NCBI RefSeq assembly: GCF_013410655.1
Contig: NZ_JACCFP010000001.1
Coordinates: forward strand, 2,317,501-2,381,500
Length of the DNA stretch: 64,000 nt
Source of the DNA: Nocardioides thalensis
Lineage (GTDB): Bacteria > Actinomycetota > Actinomycetes > Propionibacteriales > Nocardioidaceae
Direction of reading: 5' to 3'
The notes under the pieces were generated by a model. That model searched no databases. It had not been told where the DNA came from and saw only the letters and a program-made list of their open reading frames with translations. Shown here in pieces: positions 16,610 through 25,058 of this stretch. A program made the position numbers and the translations under genes. Each line of letters starts with the position of its first letter. The first letter of the stretch is position 1.

Positions 16610-19326
16610 TAGGCGTTCGCCACCGCGGCGGTCACGGCGGCCAGCGCCTCGTCGATGCGGGTGACGTCGGTGCCGCCGCCCTGGGCGACGTCGGCCTTGC
16701 CGCCACCGCGGCCGTCGACGTACGGCGCGACCGCGCGCACCATGTCGTTGGCCGACAGGCCGCGGTCCTGGGCGGCCTGGTTGAGCGCCGCGACCACGGA
16801 CACCTTGCCCTCGGCCGCGCCGATCACGACGACGACGCCAGGGGTGTCGCCGGGCAGCCGCCCGCGCACGTCGAGTGCCAGCGTTCGTACGTCGCCCGCG
16901 GCGGCGCCGTCGACGCGGTGCGCGACGACCTTCACTCCGCCGATGTCGGCGGCGCCCGCGGCCAGGTCGCCGCCGGCGGCCAGCAGCTGACCCATCCGGA
17001 GCTTGTCGAGCTCCTTCTCGGTCTGCTTGAGCCGCTCGACGAGGTCGCCGACGCGACCGACCAGGTCGTCGGGCTGGGTCTTGAGGAGGCCGGTCAGCTC
17101 GGCGACGACGTCCCGCTCGCGGGCGAGGTAGGCGAAGCCCTCCACGCCCGTGAACGCCTCGATGCGCCGGTTGCCGGAGCCCACGCTGGACTCACCGGTG
17201 ACGACGATGGTGCCGATCTGGCTCGAGTGCTCGACGTGGGTGCCGCCGCACAGCTCGCGCGACCACGGGCCGCCGATCTCGACGACGCGGACCTTCGTGT
17301 TGTCGTAGGTCTCGCCGAACAGCGCGAGCGCGCCCCATTCCTTGGCCTCGGACAGCGTCATGTACTGCCAGCCGACCGGCAGGTCGGCCCGCAGCGCGTT
17401 GTTGGCCACCTGCTCGATGTCCTTCAGCTGCTCGGGCGCGAGCGCGGTGAGCCACCCGAAGTCGAGCCGCAGGTAGCCGGGCCGGTTGTAGGAGCCCGAC
17501 TGGAGCGCGGTGGGGCCGAGCACCTCCCGCAGCGCCGCGTGCACCACGTGCGTGCCGGAGTGCGCCTGTCGGGCGCCGGTGCGCCACTCGGGGTCGACCT
17601 TCGCGTGCAGCAGGCGGGCGTCCGCCGGCAGCTCGCCGTCGACGACCCGCACCTGGTGGACAACAAGTCCGCGCACCGGGCGCTGCACGTCGAGGACCTC
17701 GAGCTTGCCGCCCTCGAACTCGATGACGCCCGCGTCGGCGGCCTGGCCGCCGGACTCGGCGTAGAACGGCGTGCGGTCGAGCACCAGCTCGCCGACCTCG
17801 CCGTCGGTCAGGACGGAGACCCCCGCGCCCTCCTTCAGGAGCGCCAGCGGGCGGGACTCGGTCTCGAGCGTCTCGTAGGCGAGCCACTCCGTCGGGCCGT
17901 TGTCGTCGAGGATCCCCCGGTAGACCGACAGGTCGGCGTGCTGGCCCTTCTTGGCCTTCGCGTCGGCCTTGGCGCGCTCGCGCTGCTCGGCCATCAGCTG
18001 CCGGAACCCGCCCTCGTCGACGGTCAGGCCGGCCTCGGCCGCCATCTCGAGGGTGAGGTCGATCGGGAACCCGTAGGTGTCGTGGAGCTTGAACGCCTGG
18101 GCGCCGGGAAGGACGGGCGAGCCACCGTCCTCGATCTTGGCTTTCACGTCACCGGCGGCCAGGTCGAAGATCTGGGTGCCGGCCTCGAGCGTCTTGCGGA
18201 ACGCGTCCTCCTCGGCGAACGCGACCTGGGAGATCCGGTCCCAGTCGGTGACCAGCTCGGTGTAGGTCTCCCCCATCTTGTCGCGGGAGATCGGCATCAG
18301 CTCGGGCAGCGCTGGGTCCTGGTAGCCGAGCAGCCGCAGGTTGCGCACCGCCCTCCGGAGCAGCCGGCGGAGCACGTAGCCGCGGCCCTCGTTGCCGGGC
18401 TTCACCCCGTCGCTGATGAGCATGAGTGAGCTGCGGACGTGGTCGGCCACGACCCGGAACCGCACGTCGTCGTCGCGGTCGGCGCCGTACTTCTTGCCGG
18501 TCAGCAGCTCGGCGCGCTCGATCACCGGGAACATGACGTCGATCTCGTACATGTTCTCGCGGCCCTGGAGCAGGAACGCCACGCGCTCCAGGCCCATGCC
18601 GGTGTCGATGTTCTTGGCCGGGAGCGACCCCGCGATGTCGAAGTCCTCCTTGCTGCGGACGGCGCTGAGCTCGTCCTGCATGAAGACCAGGTTCCAGATC
18701 TCCAGCAGCCGGTCCTCCAGGGGCACCGGCATGTCCGGGCCGAGGCTCGCGGCGTCGAAGTCGGGGCCGTACGCCGCACCGCGGTCGTAGAGGATCTCCG
18801 AGCACGGGCCGCCGGGGCCCGGCACGCCCATCGACCAGTAGTTCTCGCGCTTGCCGAGGCGCAGGATCCGCTCCTCGGGCAGGCCGGTGACCTTCCTCCA
18901 GAGCGCCAGCGCCTCCGCGTCGTCGGCGTAGACGCTCGGGTAGAGCCTGCTCTCCTCGAGGCCCCAGCCGCCGTCGGCGAGCGGCTTGGTGACCAGGTCC
19001 CACGCCAGCTCGATGGCGCCTTCCTTGAAGTAGTCACCGAAGCTGAAGTTGCCGCACATCTCGAAGAACGTGCCGTGGCGGGTGGTCTTGCCGACGTCCT
19101 CGATGTCCGGCGTGCGGATGCACTTCTGCACGCTCGCCGCCCGCGGGTAGGGCGGGGTCTCCTGACCGAGGAAGAACGGCTTGAACGGCACCATCCCCGC
19201 GTTGACGAACAGCAGGTTCGGGTCGTCGAGGAGCAGCGATGCCGACGGCACGGCCGTGTGCCCGCCGATGCTGGTGTTCTTCTCGAAGTGCGCCACGAAC
19301 CGCCGGCGGATCTCCGCGGTGTCCAC
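16609..19326 (-). CDS. alaS: Alanyl-tRNA synthetase
   Basis: 905 residues, GTG start. N-terminal class II catalytic core (FVNAGMVPFKPFFLG; GNFSFGDYFKEGAI), a tRNA-recognition domain, an editing domain with zinc ligands HSGTHVVH and CGGTHVEHS, and a C-terminal DHHA1-like domain (GRGGGKADVAQGGG). All expected modules are present. The start touches the DUF6167-type gene stop (TAGTG). Confidence 0.97.
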   Translation of the reverse strand: MDTAEIRRRFVAHFEKNTSIGGHTAVPSASLLLDDPNLLFVNAGMVPFKPFFLGQETPPYPRAASVQKCIRTPDIEDVGKTTRHGTFFEMCGNFSFGDYFKEGAIELAWDLVTKPLADGGWGLEESRLYPSVYADDAEALALWRKVTGLPEERILRLGKRENYWSMGVPGPGGPCSEILYDRGAAYGPDFDAASLGPDMPVPLEDRLLEIWNLVFMQDELSAVRSKEDFDIAGSLPAKNIDTGMGLERVAFLLQGRENMYEIDVMFPVIERAELLTGKKYGADRDDDVRFRVVADHVRSSLMLISDGVKPGNEGRGYVLRRLLRRAVRNLRLLGYQDPALPELMPISRDKMGETYTELVTDWDRISQVAFAEEDAFRKTLEAGTQIFDLAAGDVKAKIEDGGSPVLPGAQAFKLHDTYGFPIDLTLEMAAEAGLTVDEGGFRQLMAEQRERAKADAKAKKGQHADLSVYRGILDDNGPTEWLAYETLETESRPLALLKEGAGVSVLTDGEVGELVLDRTPFYAESGGQAADAGVIEFEGGKLEVLDVQRPVRGLVVHQVRVVDGELPADARLLHAKVDPEWRTGARQAHSGTHVVHAALREVLGPTALQSGSYNRPGYLRLDFGWLTALAPEQLKDIEQVANNALRADLPVGWQYMTLSEAKEWGALALFGETYDNTKVRVVEIGGPWSRELCGGTHVEHSSQIGTIVVTGESSVGSGNRRIEAFTGVEGFAYLARERDVVAELTGLLKTQPDDLVGRVGDLVERLKQTEKELDKLRMGQLLAAGGDLAAGAADIGGVKVVAHRVDGAAAGDVRTLALDVRGRLPGDTPGVVVVIGAAEGKVSVVAALNQAAQDRGLSANDMVRAVAPYVDGRGGGKADVAQGGGTDVTRIDEALAAVTAAVANA

Positions 19327-19601
19327 TACTCGATGCCTCGCTTCTGTTCGGATTGTCCGAGCTGCTTGTGCTGCGTTGCCTGCTGGGCCGCCACCAGGTC
19401 GTACCTCTCCCGCAGGTCGGTCTCCGCCTCTGCGGCGCCGTGCAGGAACTCCGCCCGCATCATCCGGGCGCCGACGCCGACCGCGCTGATCCGGTCGCGG
19501 ATCCCGTCCGGGGTGAACGCCTCCATCGCGCGCCGCACCCTGACCGTCGCGTAGACGCCGGCCGCCGCTCCGGCGGCGAACGCCACTCCCTTGCCGATCA
19601 T
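19326..19601 (-). CDS. Small membrane-associated protein (DUF6167-like)
   Basis: 91 residues from the ATG at 19601. One N-terminal hydrophobic segment (MIGKGVAFAAGAAAGVYATV), then RVRRAMEAFTPDGIRDRISAVG and a hydrophilic, Gln-rich tail. Proteins of this type sit between DUF948 and alaS genes in many actinobacteria; no function is known. It overlaps the upstream DUF948 gene by 4 bases. A much longer frame runs upstream but is antisense to nothing conserved and overlaps the DUF948 gene. Confidence 0.75.
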   Translation of the reverse strand: MIGKGVAFAAGAAAGVYATVRVRRAMEAFTPDGIRDRISAVGVGARMMRAEFLHGAAEAETDLRERYDLVAAQQATQHKQLGQSEQKRGIE

Positions 19602-20167
19602 GCCGGGTCGATCTCCGCTCGCTGGCGCGCGTGCAGCTCGCGGCGCGCCACCCGCAGCCGCAGCCGGCGCTGCTTCCGCGACCGCTTGACCTCGCGCCTC
19701 ATCTCGAACCGCACCCGGTTGCGCACCTCGGGGGCCAGCGCACGGCGTACGCCGGCCGCGAGCGAGGCGGTGCGGATCAGGCTCTCGCGCAGCATCGCGT
19801 CGACCACCGGCTGGCCGGGGACGGTGGGCAGCGGCAGCACGCCGAGCGGTCCGCGAGCGGGCTTGCGCTCGCCGAGCTGGGTGATGACGTACTCGCGGTC
19901 GTCGACCACCGTCACCGCGGGGACGCGCGCCGCCTCCTCCATCCGGGCGGCCTGCTCGCGCAGCTGCTGGTCGAGCTCGTCGAGCTGCTCGCGCAGCGCC
20001 TCGGCGTCGGCCGCGGCGTCCGCGGCGGCGCGGGCGAGCACCGCCTCCGCGTCCTCGCGGGTACGCCGCAAGGCACCCGCGAGCAGCACCACGGCCGCCG
20101 TGAGCGCGGCCAGGACGAGGAGGGTCAGCACCACCACCAGGGAGGGGACCGCAAGCGCACTCGTCAT
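19598..20167 (-). CDS. DUF948-like membrane-anchored coiled-coil protein
   Basis: 189 residues. An N-terminal membrane helix (about 8-31) is followed by a coiled coil (about 34-78, REDAEAVLARAAADAAADAE...), a conserved middle (VVDDREYVITQLGE) and a strongly basic C-terminus (KRSRKQRRLRLRVARREL). It leads the transcription unit DUF948-DUF6167-alaS-ruvX-mltG-aroE. Its function is unknown; the anchored helix and basic tail suggest binding to membrane or nucleic acid. Confidence 0.75.
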   Translation of the reverse strand: MTSALAVPSLVVVLTLLVLAALTAAVVLLAGALRRTREDAEAVLARAAADAAADAEALREQLDELDQQLREQAARMEEAARVPAVTVVDDREYVITQLGERKPARGPLGVLPLPTVPGQPVVDAMLRESLIRTASLAAGVRRALAPEVRNRVRFEMRREVKRSRKQRRLRLRVARRELHARQRAEIDPA

Positions 20168-20175
20168 GGGAGGAG

Positions 20176-20181
20176 AGCCTA
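20176..20181 (-). promoter_or_regulatory. -10 hexamer, leaderless-type promoter of the DUF948-alaS unit
   Basis: TAGGCT on the minus strand ends 8 bases before the ATG at 20167. That spacing puts the expected transcription start at or next to the start codon. Confidence 0.5.
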
Positions 20182-20197
20182 TCGGCAGCCCCCTCGG

Positions 20198-21598
20198 TCA
20201 CTCACCCCGGATTAACCGCCGGATCCGCTCCCACCGCTGCTTCACCGCGGCCTCCGCGCCCAGCTCGGTCGGCTGGTAGTAGGCCGCGTCGGCGACGACG
20301 TCGGGCGCGTACTGCTGCGCGGCCACGCCGTACGGGGCGTCGTGGCTGTAGACGTAGCCGGCCCCGTGTCCGAGCTTCTTCGCCCCCGGGTAGTGGGCGT
20401 CGCGCAGGTGGGCGGGCACGCTGCCGATCTTGCCGGCGCGCACGTCGCCGATCGCGGCCCCGATCGCCGTGGTCACCGCGTTGGACTTGGGTGCGACGGC
20501 AAGCGCGATCGTCGCGTGCGCGAGCGTGAGCTGCGCCTCCGGCATCCCGATGAGCTGCACCGTCTGGGCGGCCGCGACGGCGGTGGGCAGCGCGGTCGGG
20601 TCCGCGAGCCCGATGTCCTCGCTGGCGAGGATCATCAGCCGGCGTGCGATGAACCGGGGGTCCTCCCCCGCCTCGATCATCCGGGCCAGGTAGTGCAGCG
20701 CGGCGTCGGCGTCGGAGCCCCGGACCGACTTGATGAACGCGCTGATCACGTCGTAGTGCTGGTCGCCGTCGCGGTCGTAGCGCACCGCGGCCTGGTCGGC
20801 CGCGGTCTCGGCCGTCTCCAGGTCGATCACCAGGCTGGTCGAGTAGTCCGAGCCGCTAGGCGAGGACGTATCGAGACCCCGCGACGGCACTGCCCCCGCC
20901 GCCGCCTCCAGATAGGTGAGCGCCCGCCGCGCGTCTCCTCCGGCCAGCCGCACGATGTGGTCGCGGGCGTCGTCATCGAGCGTGTACGCCCCGCCCAGCC
21001 CGCGCTCGTCGACGACCGCGCGCTCCACCACCTCGCGGATGTCGTCGTCGGTGAGCGACTGGAGCCGCAGCAGCAGGCTGCGGGACAGCAGCGGCGAGAT
21101 GACGCTGAACGACGGGTTCTCGGTGGTCGCGGCGACCAGCGTCACCCACCTGTTCTCGACCCCGGGGAGCAGCGCGTCCTGCTGGGCCTTGCTGAACCGG
21201 TGCACCTCGTCGACGAACAGCACCGTCTCGCGGCCCGTGGACACCAGCGTGGAGCGCGCCGCCTCGATCGCGGCCCGCACGTCCTTGACGCCGGCGGACA
21301 CCGCCGAGACCTCCACGAAGCGTCGTCCGGTCTGGCCGCTGAGGATCGACGCGATCGTCGTCTTGCCCGTGCCGGGCGGCCCCCACAGCAGCAGCGACAT
21401 CGCCTTGTCGCCCTCGATCAGCTGGTGCAGCGGTGATCCGGGCGCGCGCAGCTGCGGCTGCCCGACGAGCTCGTCGAGCGACCGCGGCCGCATCCGCACC
21501 GCCAGCGGCGCCGCCGCGTGCGCCGCGTCGGCCAGGCTGCCGCCGGCCCGCGGCGTCGCGGCGCCGTCGGGCGCGTCGAACAGGCCGGGCTCACTCAT
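20198..21598 (-). CDS. rarA: Replication-associated recombination protein A (AAA+ ATPase)
   Basis: 466 residues of the RarA/MgsA/WRNIP1 family, acting at stalled replication forks. Walker [19 protein letters not shown], Walker [14 protein letters not shown], sensor 1 [11 protein letters not shown] and a C-terminal tetramerisation domain ([21 protein letters not shown]). Residues ~241-256 ([15 protein letters not shown]) interrupt the usual text just before VIDLETAE and come from a dispersed repeat. The start at 21598 fits a TAGGCT hexamer 6 bases upstream. Confidence 0.95.
   Translation of the reverse strand: MSEPGLFDAPDGAATPRAGGSLADAAHAAAPLAVRMRPRSLDELVGQPQLRAPGSPLHQLIEGDKAMSLLLWGPPGTGKTTIASILSGQTGRRFVEVSAVSAGVKDVRAAIEAARSTLVSTGRETVLFVDEVHRFSKAQQDALLPGVENRWVTLVAATTENPSFSVISPLLSRSLLLRLQSLTDDDIREVVERAVVDERGLGGAYTLDDDARDHIVRLAGGDARRALTYLEAAAGAVPSRGLDTSSPSGSDYSTSLVIDLETAETAADQAAVRYDRDGDQHYDVISAFIKSVRGSDADAALHYLARMIEAGEDPRFIARRLMILASEDIGLADPTALPTAVAAAQTVQLIGMPEAQLTLAHATIALAVAPKSNAVTTAIGAAIGDVRAGKIGSVPAHLRDAHYPGAKKLGHGAGYVYSHDAPYGVAAQQYAPDVVADAAYYQPTELGAEAAVKQRWERIRRLIRGE
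20835..20878. repeat. Dispersed palindromic repeat, second subtype (inside rarA)
   Basis: The minus strand reads GGTCTCGATACG, then TCGCCTAGCGGCTCG, then ACTCGACCAGCC. The outer ends (GGTCTCGA / TCGACCAnCC) match the ends of the carA copy, while the inner arm differs. It is read in frame as rarA residues ~241-256. Confidence 0.6.
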
Positions 21599-21604
21599 GG
21601 AGCG

Positions 21605-21610
21605 AGCCTA
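21605..21610 (-). promoter_or_regulatory. -10 hexamer, leaderless-type promoter of rarA
   Basis: TAGGCT on the minus strand ends 6 bases before the rarA ATG at 21598. It lies in the 13-base gap after the peptide ABC operon, giving rarA its own promoter. Confidence 0.5.
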
Positions 21611-21611
21611 G

Positions 21612-22889
21612 TCAGGCGCGCCCGATGGTCTTCGCGTCGAGGTCGAACCAGGTGTCGGCGTACCCGGGCTGCTCGACGAGGTCGTTGACCGGGCTGGCAC
21701 CGGGGTCGGGCTGACCCTGAGCGTCCACACCGAGCAGGCGCGCCGTCAGCGGCTCGCGCGGGTGCTCGCCCAGCCGGCCCGGGAAGTGGCACGCGACCTT
21801 GTGCCGCTTGCCGATCTGGAGCAGCGGCGGCTCGTGCCGGGCGCAGATCTCCTGGGCGAGCGGGCAGCGGGTGCGGAACCGGCAGCCGGACGGCGGGTCG
21901 ATCGGGCTCGGCACCTCGCCGGTGAGCCGGATCCGCTCGCGGCGCCCACCCGTGGCGGCCTGCTTGATATCGGGCACCGCCGACAGCAGGGCCTGGGTGT
22001 AGGGGTGGTGCGCGTTGGCATAGATGCTCTCCCGATCGCCGATCTCGATGATCTTGCCGAGGTACATCACCGCGACCTCGGGGCAGAAGTGCCGGACCAC
22101 CGCGAGGTCGTGGGCAATGAACAGGAACGCGATGTCGAATTCCTTCTGCAGGTCCTGCAGGAGGTTGACGACCTGTGCCTGGATCGACACGTCGAGCGCG
22201 GAGACCGGCTCGTCGGCGACCATCACCTTCGGCTGGAGCGCCAGCGCCCGGGCGATCCCGATGCGCTGCCGCTGGCCACCGGAGAACTCGTTGGGATAGC
22301 GGTTGTAGTGCTCCGGGTTGAGGCCGACGACCTCGAGCAGCTCCTGGACCCGCTTGAGGACCTGGTTCTTCGGCACCACGTTGTGCACCCGCATCGGCTC
22401 GCCGACGATCGCGCCGACCGTGTGGCGCGGGTTCAGCGAGCTGTAGGGGTCCTGGAAGATCATCTGGATCTCGCGCCGCAGCGGCTTGAGCTCCTTCTCC
22501 TTCAGCTGCGCGAGGTCCTTGCCCTCGAACATCATCGACCCGCCGGTCGGTTCGTAGAGCCGGGTGATGAGCTGACCGGTCGTGGACTTGCCACAGCCGG
22601 ACTCGCCCACCAGACCGAGCGAGCCGCCCTTCGGGAGCTGGAAGGAGACCCCGTCGACGGCTTGGACGTGGGCAACCGTACGCCGCATCAGCGGCGTCTT
22701 GATCGGGAAGTACATCCGGAGGTTCTCGACCGTCAGCACCGGCTCGGCGTTCGGGTCAAGCTCGGCGGCCGTGTGGGTCTCCCCCACGATCTCCTCGAAG
22801 GACGGCGGGGCGTACTCCGCGAGGTCCGCCTGGCGGTCCTCCATGTCCTGCTCGGTGGTCGGCTCCGCCTCGCGCGGCACCTCGTTCAT
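21612..22889 (-). CDS. Peptide ABC transporter ATP-binding protein (DppF/OppF type)
   Basis: 425 residues from the ATG at 22889 ([10 protein letters not shown]). An unusually long acidic N-terminus (~60 residues) precedes the ABC domain: Walker [15 protein letters not shown], signature [16 protein letters not shown], Walker [13 protein letters not shown], and the oligopeptide C-terminal region with [14 protein letters not shown], whose cysteines can bind an Fe-S cluster in related proteins. It pairs with the upstream ATPase to drive import. Last gene of the five-gene operon. Confidence 0.93.
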   Translation of the reverse strand: MNEVPREAEPTTEQDMEDRQADLAEYAPPSFEEIVGETHTAAELDPNAEPVLTVENLRMYFPIKTPLMRRTVAHVQAVDGVSFQLPKGGSLGLVGESGCGKSTTGQLITRLYEPTGGSMMFEGKDLAQLKEKELKPLRREIQMIFQDPYSSLNPRHTVGAIVGEPMRVHNVVPKNQVLKRVQELLEVVGLNPEHYNRYPNEFSGGQRQRIGIARALALQPKVMVADEPVSALDVSIQAQVVNLLQDLQKEFDIAFLFIAHDLAVVRHFCPEVAVMYLGKIIEIGDRESIYANAHHPYTQALLSAVPDIKQAATGGRRERIRLTGEVPSPIDPPSGCRFRTRCPLAQEICARHEPPLLQIGKRHKVACHFPGRLGEHPREPLTARLLGVDAQGQPDPGASPVNDLVEQPGYADTWFDLDAKTIGRA

Positions 22890-23956
22890 CAACGCTCCTC
22901 TACGAGGCTCGGGGCGATCTCCGGCAGCACCTCGGCCGCATAGATCGCGTCGGGGTCGGCCAGGTGGCACCGCTTGACGTGGCCGGCGCCGCGGCCACCC
23001 GGCAGCAGGTCGGGCAGCGTCGTGCTGCACAGGTCCCCGGGGACCTTGTGTCGGTGCAGGCACCGCGGGTGGAACGAGCAGCCCGACGGCGGGTTGAGGA
23101 GGCTCGGCGGGTTGCCGGGGATCGGGATCATCCGGGCGTCGGTGTCGGACGTGACGTCGGGGACGCTCGACAGCAGGCCCCACGTGTAGGGCATCTCCGG
23201 GTGGGTCAGCACCTCCTTGCAGGCGCCGTACTCGACGGCCCGGCCGCCGTACATCACCAGCACGTCGTCGGCCATCTCCGCGACCACCCCGAGGTCGTGG
23301 GTGATGATGATGATCGCCGAGTTGAACTCGCGCTGGAGGTCCTGGAGCAGGTCGAGGATCTGCGCCTGGACGGTCACGTCGAGGGCCGTCGTCGGCTCGT
23401 CGGCGATCAGCAGCGACGGGTCGTTGATGAGGCCCATCGCGATCATCGCGCGCTGCCGCATGCCGCCGGAGAACTGGTGCGGGTACTGGTCGACGCGGCG
23501 GTCCGGCTGCGGGATACCGACCCGGTCGAGCATCTCGATGGCGCGCTGCTTGGCGTCGCGCCGCGACACCTCCGGGTGGTGCACCCGGTAGGCCTCCGCG
23601 AGCTGGGCGCCGACCTTGTAGAAGGGGTGCAGCGCCGCGAGGGCGTCCTGGAAAATCATCGCGACCGAGTTGCCACGCAGCTTGCGCAGCCCGTCCTCGC
23701 TCAGGCCGACGACCTCGGTGCCGCCGACCTTGATCGAGCCGTCGATCTGGGCCGAGCGCCGGTCGTGCAGGCCGAGCACCGCCATGCTCGAGACCGACTT
23801 GCCCGATCCCGACTCACCCACGATGCCGAGGGTCTTGCCGAGCTCCACGCTGTAGCTCAGGTCGGTGACCGCCTGGACGAGACCGTCTGCGGTCGGGAAC
23901 CTGACGGTCAGGTTCTCGACCTCCAGGTAGGGGCCGGAGGTCTCCGGGCCGGTCAT
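22889..23956 (-). CDS. Peptide ABC transporter ATP-binding protein (DppD/OppD type)
   Basis: 355 residues from the ATG at 23956. Walker [12 protein letters not shown], signature [16 protein letters not shown], Walker [13 protein letters not shown], and C-terminal oligopeptide motif [18 protein letters not shown]. It overlaps the permease gene by 4 bases and the next ATPase gene by 1 base. The two different ATPases probably form a heterodimer, as in Dpp/Opp importers. Confidence 0.93.
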   Translation of the reverse strand: MTGPETSGPYLEVENLTVRFPTADGLVQAVTDLSYSVELGKTLGIVGESGSGKSVSSMAVLGLHDRRSAQIDGSIKVGGTEVVGLSEDGLRKLRGNSVAMIFQDALAALHPFYKVGAQLAEAYRVHHPEVSRRDAKQRAIEMLDRVGIPQPDRRVDQYPHQFSGGMRQRAMIAMGLINDPSLLIADEPTTALDVTVQAQILDLLQDLQREFNSAIIIITHDLGVVAEMADDVLVMYGGRAVEYGACKEVLTHPEMPYTWGLLSSVPDVTSDTDARMIPIPGNPPSLLNPPSGCSFHPRCLHRHKVPGDLCSTTLPDLLPGGRGAGHVKRCHLADPDAIYAAEVLPEIAPSLVEER

Positions 23957-24960
23957 GAAAGCCTCACTCTCGGGTCGAGCACGCTGTAGAGGATGTCGAC
24001 CACCATGGTCGAGATCACGACGAAGATGGCGAGCACCAGCGACGTTGCCTGCACCACCGGTAGGTCCATGATGTTGACCGCGTCGACGCCCCACTTGCCG
24101 ATGCCCTCGAGGCTGAAGATCTGCTCGGTGAACACGGTGCCGGACATGAGGAACGCGACGTCGAGGCCGAAGATCGTGACGACGGGCACGAGTGCGGAGC
24201 GCAGTGCGTGCTTGGCGACGACCGACCGGGCCTTCAGGCCCTTCGCCTTCGCGGTGCGCACGTAGTCCTCGTTGAGAGACTCGACCATCGCGCCGCGGGA
24301 GTAACGGGTGTAGGAGGTTGCTCCGTAGAGGCCCATCACGAGCCACACCAGGAGCAACCCGGTCGCCCATTTCGCGGGATTGTCGAAGAAGGGTGTGTAG
24401 CCGACGTCCGGGAACACCGAGGTGTCGAGCGTCAGGAACAGGAAGCTCATGAGCGCGACCAGGTAGTACGGGATCGAGCTGAGCACGAGTGTCGACGACA
24501 CCAGCGCCTTGTCGGCGAACGTGCCCCGTCTTCGGGCCGCGAGGACGCCGACGGTGACGCCGATCGCGAGATAGAGGAACGAGGCGCCGATCGCCAGGCT
24601 GAGGGTCACGGGGAACCGCTTCTTCATCTGGTCGGTGACCAGGGAGCGGTCGCGGTAGGAGAGGCCCAGGCAGGGAGCCGGGCACTCGTAGACGGTCTGC
24701 CCCACGTGGATGTCACGGCCGGCGACGAGACCCTTCGCCCACTTGCCGTACTCCTCGTGGACAGGGTTGTTGTAGCCGAGCCGGTCCTCGTACTCGACCA
24801 GCTTCGCCGAGTCCGGGCCACACCGGTTGTTGGTGTCGCGGCGGCACAGCTCGAGGGCGGGGCTCTCAGGGCCGAAGAAGAAGAGCGTGTACACGATCAT
24901 CGAGACCAGCACGATGATCAGCGATCCGGAGAGGATCCGCTTGACCAGGAACGAGAACAT
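23953..24960 (-). CDS. Peptide ABC transporter permease (DppB type)
   Basis: 335 residues, about six membrane helices, with the BPD permease EAA-like loop GLKARSVVAKHALRSALVPV and the C-terminal [17 protein letters not shown] large extracytoplasmic loop after helix 1 contains four cysteines (LELCRRDTNNRCG; YECPAPCLG) that could form disulfides. It lies downstream of a strong hairpin that separates it from the binding-protein gene. Confidence 0.92.
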   Translation of the reverse strand: MFSFLVKRILSGSLIIVLVSMIVYTLFFFGPESPALELCRRDTNNRCGPDSAKLVEYEDRLGYNNPVHEEYGKWAKGLVAGRDIHVGQTVYECPAPCLGLSYRDRSLVTDQMKKRFPVTLSLAIGASFLYLAIGVTVGVLAARRRGTFADKALVSSTLVLSSIPYYLVALMSFLFLTLDTSVFPDVGYTPFFDNPAKWATGLLLVWLVMGLYGATSYTRYSRGAMVESLNEDYVRTAKAKGLKARSVVAKHALRSALVPVVTIFGLDVAFLMSGTVFTEQIFSLEGIGKWGVDAVNIMDLPVVQATSLVLAIFVVISTMVVDILYSVLDPRVRLS

Positions 24961-24992
24961 CTGCTTCCTCTACGACGACGCGGGACAGGTGG

Positions 24993-25028
24993 GAGGTCGG
25001 GTGGGGCCGTGAGACCCCACCCGACCTC
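24993..25028 (-). terminator. Intercistronic hairpin between binding-protein and permease genes
   Basis: A perfect 14-bp stem (GAGGTCGGGTGGGG / CCCCACCCGACCTC) with an 8-base loop lies 30 bases after the binding-protein stop and before the permease gene. It could be a partial terminator or a 3' RNA-stabilising structure that keeps binding-protein mRNA in excess over the membrane components, as known for other ABC importer operons. Confidence 0.75.
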
Positions 25029-25058
25029 GCAATCGGTGCTACCTAGCGATCAGGTCGC

